Origin: Mangifera indica
Lineage: Eukaryota; Streptophyta; Magnoliopsida; Sapindales; Anacardiaceae
Reading direction: 5' to 3'
Length of the DNA stretch: 64,000 nucleotides
NCBI RefSeq assembly: GCF_011075055.1
Contig: NW_025401183.1
Location: forward strand, 1 to 64,000
Position numbers and translations under genes: made by a program. Every line of letters starts with the position of its first letter. The stretch's first letter is position 1. Below the pieces are notes generated by a model. The model was given only the letters and a program-made list of their open reading frames with translations. It was not told the DNA's origin and ran no database searches. Positions 24,401 through 34,868 of the stretch are shown one piece after another.

Positions 24401-25843
24401 CAAATGCTTACCTTCGGGAGGAGTCTCCAAACAGTCATGTGGTTGAGCAACGGGTTGAATGGCAAGTCAGGGAACTTTTACTTCCTATTTGCTGGCTGCA
24501 AATTTGTATTTGTGTATATGGGCTTCTTAATAATGTTATAAATGCAAATTCTTGTGTTGTTTGTCTTGATAGATTATTTTCTGTGTGTGTATAACTCATG
24601 TTTACTCTTATTTTGCTTATTTACAATCTGATTCATTGTTTGGGCACTGATTGTGATTTTGTTTGGATTGAAGGTTGTATGCATTTGATGTGCACTGCAA
24701 TGCTTTCTTCCCATTGTTTGTTATGCTTCATGGTAATTTCTGTCTTCTTAAATTTTCCATATCTTTTAGCCTCACTTTATGCAATAATGTGACTGAATTT
24801 TTTTCCTTGGTGGCAGTTATACATTATTTTCTGTCACCCCTATTGGTAGCTCATGGTTTCATTCCTGTATTACTGTCAAATCTGCTTTTCATGGTGGCTG
24901 CTTGTTATTATCATTATCTCAACTTCTTAGGTTATGGCGGTAAGCTTATGTATTATTTAGTATATTGCTTTTCTTTGCAAATGGGTAAGGAGTGATGTTT
25001 GGGTGTGAGAGATTTCATGTGCATGTTGTGCATGGGATATGCTTGCCTTATAAAAAATAATGTGATGGGTGCCACCTAGGATTCAGGATATCTAGAAACA
25101 CCTTGTTCACTGTTCAGGATGTGAAAATATCAGATTTTGAAATCTATTTGTGTGGTATGGCCAATAAATTCTTGTCACTCTTAAGCTGAGATCCTCAGAT
25201 AATAATTGTTTTGGATTATTGAATGTCAGAATGCTGAGTACCTAATATCTTTTTTAAGTGGTGGTTAGTGAAATATGTATTTAGGATTGAGTTGTAGCCC
25301 CTAAGTGTGACTGAGTGGTTCATATATCAAATTTAATTAACTTTTAATATTGTTTGATATCTGTAACTGAACACAACTTTACCGAGCTTGTGGTTCCAAC
25401 CAACTGTAGTCAGCTTCATGTGTCTTTTTGGTTTATTTGCTCTTTCAGTCTTGATAAACTTCACTGCCGGAAGTTTTGTTCACACTTTTAAAAAAAATAA
25501 ATTTGTGGAGGGAAATATCACCGAATATATTTGTAATTGCAAAGTCATCTGTAATTGGGGTTGAATGTTTAAGGACAGCTAGTGGATTATAGTGTTAAAT
25601 TGATATCCTAACAAGAAATATTATGCTGCGGTACTGCCATTTCTGGAGAGGACCACTTTTTTCCTCTATCCAATTGGAGTTGTTATTGTCCTTTGTCCTA
25701 TTTGTAAGTTTCAAAGCTCGTACTGATTGTGTCTTTGGTTTGGGATCTTTGCATCTGAAACTTGAGTTGGCTTTGCAGTGATTTTAAGCGGCTTCAATCC
25801 TTCAAGATACTTTTTGAACATGTACTTTAGTCAAAGGTTATGA
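21449..25843 (+). CDS. UNC50: UNC-50 family Golgi membrane protein
   Basis: Ten exons: 21449-21541, 21990-22057, 22699-22724, 23104-23194, 23564-23659, 24393-24461, 24674-24732, 24817-24939, about 25629-25703, 25779-25843; about 254 residues. UNC-50 proteins are conserved multi-pass membrane proteins of the Golgi/ER, linked in animals to receptor trafficking. Recognisable stretches are QYLRRIIKWQQMDIEYTFWQ, ARDDPAFVVI, AYLREESPNSHVVEQRVEW, YAFDVHCNAFFP, HYFLSPLLVAHGF and the C-terminal FNPSRYFLNMYFSQRL. About five hydrophobic segments are visible. Exon 6 ends TG|GCAAGT, so intron 6 must be a GC-AG intron to keep the Trp codon. Before exon 9 (coding from 25631, VLPFLERTTFF) no AG acceptor is in register; the bases there read TATGCTG|CG. 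This is either a mutated acceptor, an unusual splice or a sequencing error. All other junctions are in frame. Confidence 0.93.
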
Positions 25844-27486
25844 TTCATACATAGGGCTTAAAATTTTGGATAGCACAGCATTGAGGTGATGAAAATTTTG
25901 AGGAGTGCATAAACACTAGATGGGTTGATGATTAATACACGTGTAGAAGGGAAGGCACGATTTATTCTTGGCTTTTATCTGTCCCGCTGACAGTGAATGG
26001 AAGAGGAGAAGCGAATGAGCTCAAGGTAAAGTGATTCTTCAGTGATCAATGTAATTTTGATGAAATGGATTAGTATAATATAATGAGTTAGACCCATGCC
26101 ATTTTCGTCGAAATATATTTTTGTCTACCTGGAAAATCAGAGCAAATTCTTTTTTCGATTTTTTGTCCTCAAATATACACCCATGTAGGAAGTTACATAT
26201 ACTAGGGGGTTGCATGTGCGAAATGTATCAATTTATCGGTCTGTTGAACGTTTGATTCCTGGAAATTAGAATATGGCTGTAGACAAAGTGTGTTAAAATG
26301 TTAATGACAAGACAGAAATTTTTTCGACTGATTTTTCTTCTCCTTTTAAAAAATAAGGTGAAAAATGGATTTCAGAAGATTAGGCGTACCGAAACTTATT
26401 TGATAAATGGGAAAGTTGTCACGTATTGAAGTGTTTTTTTTTTTTTTTTTTCCCCCTTAAAACACAATAATGCCTAGTGAATAATATTTATTTTATGAAT
26501 AGACAAATACTTGATCAACTTAAATTTTGATGAAGCTCATTGATGATATTGAGACCTCATTAGCTTAATCCTAAACTGCAATTCGATTTTTAAGTTGTGT
26601 TTTTAGATTTTCAATATTTGAAAATATGTTTGATGTAATTTAAAAAATTGTTTTCAGATTAAAAGTCATAGAGAAATGTGAAAAAAAATTAATCAATTTT
26701 AAATTTAATTAAAAAATCTATTTTCATATATAATTCGATTCATTAATGTCTATCAAACTTGTTTTTATAAGATTTTTCATATATATTTTTTTAAAAATTA
26801 AAAGTTATATTTACATTTTATACCCAAATGAACCCTCAGTCTCTAATTTTTCTTTAATCGCAAAGAAAAGGTAGAGTAAATTGATCGCCGCTCTAGTGCA
26901 GGTTGCCGGCTCTGAGACTTGTTTAATGTAAGTGATTGATTCTAGAGTTTTATTTAAATGGTGTGATTTATTTAATTTTGTTTAAAAAAAATTGAATTGC
27001 TTTGACTATGAAGACACTGCGTGCGCATCCAATTGTGACCACTAAAAATGTCATGGTTTCCAGAGACTTCCCAGAACTGTTGAGCAAAGAACTGCTATCC
27101 ACAAGAATCAAAGTTGACAGAGACTCCTCTTCACATCGCAATTCTTAGACTTTTTATTACATATGTTTTGTGGCTCACAAGTTTCCAAGAATTATATTAA
27201 CAAAACTGCAGTTTATCATCTTCAGATCCATCCAGAAGAGTTAGATATCATGGACTTTTCATATAACAGAAGTTTGATGAACAACCCACATTTGATAACA
27301 TTTGTCTCTCCATTTCCCAGAAATGTTTGGTGATTTCAACGCTCACAGATCCCACTCCCAGATATATTTCAATCACAGAACTAAATTAAAGGAAATTCAA
27401 TTTATTTTCTCCAACACAAAACGTAGCAAATGGAAACAAACAAATTCACACTCAAACATGTACTTATTGTTATGGTGTTCGTGTTT
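25844..27486. other. Spacer between UNC-50 and CAD
   Basis: Convergent 3' ends. A T-tract of about 20 bases lies at 26433-26452. 27170-27486 is the likely CAD 3' UTR (minus strand). No other gene is seen. Confidence 0.45.
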
Positions 27487-29049
27487 CTATTGACCAAGCT
27501 TGCTTCCTGCAACATCCACAACAAATCGATATCTAACATCGTTCTTTTCCAGTCTCTCTATTGCTGTGTTCACATAATCCATCTTCACTACTTCGATTGT
27601 TGAAGTCAGTCCTTTCTCTTGACAAAATTGAAGCATTTCTTTTGTTTCCTTCATGCTCCCAATGAAGCTCCCTGTGATTGTCTTTCTCCCTAAACAATCC
27701 CACCAAATCAATTAATAAATAAAACACAACCACCACTAACAAAAGCATTTCCAATATTATATGTAAAAGGAGTCCAAATGAATAACATGTAAAAGGTGAA
27801 GATAAGAACTCAATTATTCCAGCCATTTACCCATTTTCAAGGCTGCCCATTTGGTCAAAAAATAATAATTTTCACTGCAATCGCAAATTTCAACACTAAT
27901 TAGATGAAAAATTTACTCACCAAGCATAACCATGGGACTGACAAACTGCAGGGGAGTATTGATAACACCCATCAAGATCAACTTCCCATCAAGCTTCAAC
28001 AAAGAAAGGTAAGGTTCAAGAGGGTGAAACACAGGCACAGTATCAATTATATAATCAAGTGAGTCATTTGCTTCTTGCATTTGAGTTGCATCCGAGCTGA
28101 CCAGGTACTGGTCGGCTCCAAGATGATCCAAAGCCTCTGATCTTTTCTTATCAGAAGAGCTGATCACAGTGACATGGTGTCCCATTGCCTTGGCTATCTT
28201 CACCCCCATGTGTCCTACTCCTCCAAGGCCCAAAATTCCTCCTCTTAGTCCACTTTGTTTTAATCCAAAGTGAGTCAGTGGGCTGTACACTGTCACACCT
28301 GCACATAAAAGCGGTGCAGCCTGTTCTGGTGCCATCCCTTCTGGGATTTTAACTATAAACCTACATCAAACAATGGAATTTTTCTAAGTCACAATAAAAA
28401 GTTGAGCTGTTTTTTAGGTTGAGGTCTAGTGGTTAATGGAAAAAGCTTTTGATAATTACTTCTGATCAACGACCATGGACTCCGCAAAGCCGCCTTGGGT
28501 GGGCTTGCCATCAGTGTAGACATCATTGTAAGACCAGATTTTCTTGTTGCAATATTGCTCGATGTCTGAGTTACAGGGGCGGCAGTTTCTGCAGCATCCG
28601 ACGATAACTCCGACGCCAACTATATCGCCAACAGTGAAGCTGGTGACAGCTGAACCCACTTCAATCACCTCTCCCACAACTTCATGTCTGCAAACATATA
28701 TATAGCAAAAACAAGAATCAAGAAGTGAAAGCAATAGAGAGTTTTATGAAAAAAGGTAATAACTTTACCCTGGAACCATTGGGTAATTAGACATGCCGAG
28801 ATCATTTTTGACTTGATGAAGGTCAGAATGGCAAATTCCACAGCTAAGAACCTTGAGAAAAACATCTTCCGGGCCTGTGTTCCTGCAATAATTTGAGAAA
28901 CAATAAATATGAGACGTTGAACAAGATCAACACTTGTGAAGAAACGAAGATAAATGATACCTGAGAGTGAAAGAGTAAGGAGATAAGAACCCAGATGGAT
29001 CTCTGGCAGCCCATCCCACTACAGTTCTCTCATTTTCAAGGTGGCCCAT
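27487..29049 (-). CDS. CAD: Cinnamyl alcohol dehydrogenase, lignin-type
   Basis: Five exons, 28961-29049, 28769-28882, 28460-28687, 27921-28360 and 27487-27689, give exactly 357 residues, the usual CAD length. It reduces coniferaldehyde and sinapaldehyde to monolignols with NADPH, the last step before lignin polymerisation, in the cytosol. Zinc ligands fall at the family positions: catalytic C47, H69, E70 and C163; structural C100, C103, C106 and C114. GLGGVG at 188-193 binds the nucleotide, and the SSSDKKR that follows is the NADPH-specific form. W119 and the PMVMLG and GSFIGS segments are the substrate-pocket residues of bona fide (class I) CADs rather than the ELI3/mannitol-dehydrogenase-like group. 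All junctions keep frame. Next to it, the pseudouridine synthase is, from memory, also the neighbour of Arabidopsis CAD4. Confidence 0.96.
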
Positions 29050-29199
29050 TTGCTCAAAATCTCTGCTTTTGTGTGCAGTGAGGTTATGCCAAGCGTGAAG
29101 GAGAGAAATGGGCAGATGGAAATAAAGTATGAATAGCCACCATAGAGGATGACAAATTTAAAGCGAAGCAATGGTATGAACACCTGAGCAAGCTGGTGC

Positions 29200-29206
29200 G
29201 GTAGGT
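29200..29206 (-). promoter_or_regulatory. AC-I element (ACCTACC) in the CAD promoter
   Basis: The minus strand reads CACCTACCGC about 150 bp upstream of the CAD ATG. ACCTACC is the AC-I element bound by secondary-wall MYBs (MYB46/58/63 type) in lignin genes. It fits the class I CAD call and predicts xylem expression. Confidence 0.6.
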
Positions 29207-29460
29207 GAGATGGAATGGGTTGCTAAATCAGTGCTCTCTGGCCAAATATTATTGGCCATGTCAGGTTCGTCGATGGATTAGTGGGTCCATTGAAACAGGG
29301 GCGTTTGGATTAATTGTGTCGTCTGATGATCGATCGCAAAGCAGCGTTTGCTTCTTGATTTTCTTTGGTCCGTGATATGCGTCATGCATATGTCAGTCTC
29401 CACCATCAATCTCCAATTTGCGTTTGCGGTGAATTAAATAAAAACGGATCATTGAACGCC

Positions 29461-30281
29461 GGGTAATTAATTAAAATAAACAAAATTTTAAGCGTTTATA
29501 TGTTTTTACGTATTTCAAAAAAGTTTTATCAAAATAAACAAATCGTATTTTTTTTATCCTTTTTATCCTTATGTTAAAAAATCAAGTAAAAATATTTTTT
29601 TTGAGAATGTGCGTCAGTTTATGATGGTTACGATAGTGGCTAGAGATTTTACAGTGAAACTCTAAATATATCAAATTATGTATATAAATATTTTTGAATG
29701 TTTTGAACGCTTAAAATGATGTAGTTTCGATGCTAATAGATGTCTAGAAGTATAGCTGTTGAGAGACAAAAGTACGCAAATTTATAGTGTCGCACAAATT
29801 GCACAAACACTATTCACACTGCGTAAACACTGTTTACATCGCGCAAAAGTAGATATCATAGTCTATGAACAGGATTTTTGCACGATTTTGCAAGCGGTTT
29901 GCGCAGTTGAACAGTGTTTGCGCGGTGTTAGCGCAGTTAGCGTGATTTACGCAGTTTGCGCGACACTGTAAATTTGTGCACTTTTGTCTCTCAACGGCTA
30001 CACTTCCAGACATCTATTAACATCGAAACTACATCATTTTAAGCGTTCGAAACAATAAAAAATATTTATATACATAATTATATATATTTAGGGTTTCACT
30101 ATAAAATTCTTACCCACCATAAATCGACGTACATTCTCAGAAAAAATATTTTTACTTGGTTTTTTAATATAAGGGTAAAAAAGGTAAAAAAAATACGGTT
30201 TACTTATTTTGATAAAACTTTTCTAGGATACCCTAAAAATGTATAAACACTTACAATTTTACTTATTTTAATTAATTTTCC
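29461..30281. mobile_element. Foldback MITE of a second family, 9-bp target duplication
   Basis: 821 bp. The ends are GGGTAATTAATTAAAATAA and GGAAAATTAATTAAAATAA (opposite strand). It is flanked by exact TTGAACGCC (29452-29460 and 30282-30290), 9 bp. The arms mirror each other for about 330 bp each, for example TGTTGAGAGACAAAAGTACG at 29758 against its complement near 29985. The ~170-bp core (29800-29965) has many GCGCA/TTTGCGC and GTTTACGC words. No coding capacity for a transposase. Confidence 0.85.
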
Positions 30282-30290
30282 TTGAACGCC

Positions 30291-32243
30291 ACAATTAAAT
30301 AAAAACTCTTTTTCAGGGGACATTATATCCTCAGAGAATTTTGTGTTGCCGTGAAGCAATCTTTTGGTCCGCATTACAGAACATCGAGTATTTGGAATCA
30401 AACTAAGAATCATTTTTTCCTCACAGTTTTAAGGTCCTGCTCTTCGGATCACCAAATCACCACCACTATCATTTCTCTTCCTCCCTCCAGCTTAGGTTAG
30501 ATTTGCATTGATTTGAATTTAAATTTAAATTCGAGTTATTATCAAATTTTTAGTTAGTTTGTTATTAAAACGATATTATTTTAATACATATTAATTAAAA
30601 AAATATTATTTTTTATCAAAATTTTTAATTCATGAATTTAACAAATTAAACACTCTAAAATTTAAATTTAAAAATATTTAATTTTCAGAGTTAAACTTGT
30701 TTGAGTTTAATTTATTTTAAACTTATTCGAATCGAATTTAAATTTAAACTTAAAAAAAATCAATTTAAATCCAACCTTACTCCAACCACCAATTTAAACC
30801 CGACGTCTCTTTCTTCAACCATTAGTTTCATACCATCAAATGTAGTTTCTTCTTCCAATCCCACTAATCCTCTCTCTGTCATCGCCGGTCAAATTAAATG
30901 TTTGACCACTACTTTTTTACCGTCTCACCAACTATCACAGTTCTCAATAGTTCACTTAAAACTATTGTTTATGTGTGATATGACAAATTTAGTTTCTTAT
31001 TTTAGTTTCTTATTATTTCTTTTATCAGTCATTCTTCGTCTTAATATCATCTCCATTTATTTACATTTTTTATTTTCTAATAACTCTCGACTTTCATTTG
31101 CCAGAGCCATTTTTCATATTTTATTATTATTATTATTATTATTTTTAAATTCTAAAAAATAAAAATGATAGTATTACTCTTTATTTTAGATTTTTATTTA
31201 ATTAAGTTTAATTTTTACATAAAAAATATAATTTGTTCCGTTGAAAAAGGCATCGTTCCAAGTTCCAACTAAAGGACACACAATCATGATTCATGAGCAT
31301 GGCATTTAAATAAAAAAAGAATATATACCCATCTGCTTTGACAATTGAAGTCTGATCTGTTTACTCTTCATTATTGTTGAAGGTTGGTTGTCAAACAATA
31401 ATATTTAATTATGGATGTTTAGATAGATTGGGTGAATAAATTATAATCAATTTTTAGAATTATTTATTCTATACTTCAACTTTTTAAATCATATGTCAAA
31501 TATTTATGGTTAATTATGAATATTTATAATTGAATAATTATAAATTATACCATACATATAAATTAATTATCATATAATAAATTATTATTATAATTATACT
31601 TGTTTAGCAGCTATTTCATTGAAATTATAAATTACGATTATATGAATAATTGATTATGCAATAATTAAAATTTGAGTGTTTGATATAATTTATGTTTATT
31701 GGTTTTGAATTATCATAATTTAATTATGACTGTTTAACAAATAATTTATAAAGCTTTATGTGGGTTAAAATTTTCAAATTGTCTAATTCTTTAATTTTTT
31801 CGATTTAGAGACGTAGAAAAATTATTAAATATAATAATTAAAAAAAATCCTGATAGCTTCTAAAAATTAATCATAATCTATAATTAGATTATTTATTTAT
31901 ATAAGGTAATTTCAAATATGTCATAATTAATTGATAAGCTAAACTAAATAATTTTTAGGATAAATTATTATTATCATGTAGCCTCGGATGACTTATTATT
32001 AGGCAAAACTGTGGAAGGGACACTACATGGGTCATTGTGTTTGCTGCAATATTTCATAGGCATTTTCAGCCACTACCATAAAATTTTGGAGTCAACAAAG
32101 ATGATGGGTTGTCTGTCTCCTTTTATTTTGCTTATAATTTCTAAATTTATGATCTTTCTTCTAGTTGGTCCACACCAGTTGACACTTTGCCAAAGACAAT
32201 AATTTGTTCATTTCCTATCCTTAAAGCTTTAGGAAAACCTATT
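30291..32243. other. Intergenic, AT-rich
   Basis: 30500-30780 is rich in AATTTAAATTTAAA-like words. 31400-31970 is dominated by TAATTATAAATTA words. No gene or clear element ends are found. Confidence 0.4.
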
Positions 32244-33164
32244 GGCCAAACGACTATTTCCCACCCAAGGTATGCTGTAATGACAAGTTTCCCCCCTTTA
32301 ACTATGGAAATACCAAACACCCACCCATGGCCAGTTAAATTTAACAGAACCCTAACGCCTGAAAATTTTATCTCCTTTTGCCCCCCTAAAGTTTGAAAAC
32401 AAAAATTTCCCCCCAGCCTAAGTTTAAGAAAATGGCAGTTTCACCCTAGGGTTTGGTTTTGAAATCTCCGGCGACCTCTCCGGCTCCGTTGCCGACGGCT
32501 TCTCCCTCCCGAAGAATCCTCTCCTTCCGGTGATCGGTTTCCTCCCATTTGGAGGCCCGATCGTCGCCGGAAAAACGGTGGGAGACGAAGAACTTCGTCG
32601 GGGAAGACGAAGTTCTTCGTCTTCCCAGACGAAGACGAAGCCGTCATCTTCGTCTGGGAAGACGATTGGCTTCCCAGGGAAGACAACCGTCTTCTTCTGG
32701 GAAGACGATCGTCTTCCCAGACGAAGACGACGGCTTCGTCTTCGTCTGGGAAGACGAAGAACTTCGTCTTCCCCGACGAAGTTCTTCGTCTCCCACCGCT
32801 TTTCCGGCGACGATCGGGCCTCCAAATGGGAGGAAACCGATCACCGGAAGGAGAGGATTCTTCGGGAGGGAGAAGCCGTCAGCAACGGAGCCGGAGAGGT
32901 CGCCGGAGATTTCAAAACCAAACCCTAGGGTGAAACTACCATTTTCTTAAACTTAGGCTGGGGGGAAATTTTTGTTTTCAAACTTTAGGGGGGCAAAAGG
33001 AAATTATATTTTAGTTTATTTTTTAATATTATAGAGAAAATGACAATTTTACCCTTAACCCCGTTACTTTTAACTGGCCATGGGTGGGTGTTTGGTATTT
33101 CCATAGTTAAAGGGGGGAAACTTGTCATTACAGCATACCTTGGGTGGGAAATAGTCGTTTGGCC
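32244..33164. mobile_element. Foldback Mutator-type MITE, copy B, near-perfect palindrome
   Basis: 921 bp, with both ends GGCCAAACGACTATTTCCC. It is flanked by exact 9-bp AAACCTATT (32235-32243 and 33165-33173). The whole element is a near-perfect inverted repeat. The GC-rich inner arms (CTCCGGCGACCTCTCCGGC and its mirror) meet in a centre at about 32600-32790 built from repeated GGAAGACGA/TCGTCTTCC words. Because of the palindrome, the same apparent protein can be read from both strands; that is not evidence of a gene. Confidence 0.93.
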
Positions 33165-33173
33165 AAACCTATT

Positions 33174-34868
33174 CTCTTTCTCTTTCTTTTAGCTTTAAAG
33201 CAACTCTTGATTATGGGTAGATTCATTGGGCTGCTAAAGCTCATTTTCCTTTTAAAATTAAATTATTTTTAAATCAAGTTTAAATCTCAACTTATTGATC
33301 CCAACCGATAGTTAAATTAAATCTTACTTAAATTTGATCAAGATTGATTCTAGTTCTACTATTGATAATCCTTTCCATAGTCATAACTTTCTATGATGGG
33401 AGGACTTTCTTATAGAATATTAGGTAATGAGTCATTGATTCAAATCTCACTAGCCAATAGAATAGTCTTCTTCACCGAACCATGGGAAAAGCATGCCCAA
33501 TTCAACATGCAATGTAGCAGTAAAGAGCGAATTTTGTTAAACAAAGTTGGGCAGGTACTTAAGTTGACTACATGAAAAGGCATTTCAAAACTATCGACCA
33601 ATGTGATATATCATACATATACTTCTATAAAATCCAAAAGAGGTCTTCATTTCGTCCAAATAAATGGCGCAAAGGCAAACGCAAACTATGGAAGGATGAT
33701 TTCTCACCTATTCACAATGAGAAACACTGAAAAAGAGAAATTGTATATGCCCACATCAACCAACAGTTTGCCGGTCAACTCAGTCGCCTTTAATTATCAA
33801 AATATCAGCTCGTTCTTATCCTTTGATCATTATCATCATTTCATGCTTACCACTAACAATCTCAATTTCATGCGAAAATTTATAAGGATACGATTAAAAG
33901 GCCCTGACTTGACACAATTAATTTGTAATATCCACTTACATGAAGTAGTTTGATAAAGTTGTTCAACCATTCTGCTGACTCTGGATCCTGGAAAATGAAG
34001 ATAATAATAATTGTGGATGTTGAGTCCCTGGTGATTAATGCCACCACAAAGATAAACATACTTTTCTAAGTCTGAAGATTAACAGAATTGTATAATAATG
34101 ATGCATATTCTACCTACTATGTGCATAACCTAAAACAACTAAAGCATGCTGTGTTAGTTATCGGTACAGGTAATAACTCATCATCATGATTCCCTGATGC
34201 TCAGACTTTACCTACCATGTATATGCAACTTAAAAAAATTACATGCATGTACTGTTATTCAGATCAACAAGTTGCAGAAAACAGCTAAGCAGAAAGATCC
34301 ATAAAAGGATCTAAAATCAAAGGTTGAAATGAAAATGCAGTAAGCAACTCCCACTGAATTTAATTGATCCAACGTTAATTTGCATGTTTCATTCAAAGTT
34401 TGTCTCACAATTTCAATAAAATAAACCACGACAGACAAATATCCAGCTCGCCACAATTGTTGAGCAAGAAAAGAATGGTTAGAAACTGAGGAAACCTAAG
34501 TTAAAGGACCTTATGCTACAGCCGAGATGATGTAGAACACTACAATATGAAACTTGAAGTTGAGAAAATTCTAAGGACTTTGTATAAGTTCTACTTCAGG
34601 ACTTGAAGAATGAAGCTTGCATGAAGAAAATGACATATATAAAGGTTAAGATGCTGGCAGGCTTTATTGTGTACAAATTGTATTTGGGTTGGGTCAGGTT
34701 TCATGGTTTAAAATAGGAGGATCCTACAACTGACTTGAGCACTGTATGCATACTGGTAGAAGAATAAACTAATACAACTTGACAGGTCTGGATCAGGGTA
34801 GTCAGGTTGCTTAATAATTCGGTTTTATGACGTCCCAATCTGCAAGTTTTCGCAATTATGGTTTTGGT
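33174..34868. other. Intergenic
   Basis: No gene is recognised. 34500-34868 probably includes the 3' UTR of the pseudouridine synthase on the minus strand. Confidence 0.4.

Noticed and set aside
26433..26452. T-tract as a retroposon poly(A) tail on the minus strand
   Set aside because: No adjacent SINE or processed-gene body and no flanking direct repeats are seen.
30701..31162. 153-residue Ser/Leu-rich frame
   Set aside because: Low-complexity AT/CT-rich DNA with poly-Leu from TTATTATTA repeats and no family resemblance.
32424..32950. Long Arg/Ser-rich reading frames on both strands (e.g. MEARSSPEKRWETKNF on each)
   Set aside because: The same protein reads from both strands because the DNA is a palindrome (foldback copy B). 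Composition reflects GGAAGACGA repeats and there is no domain.
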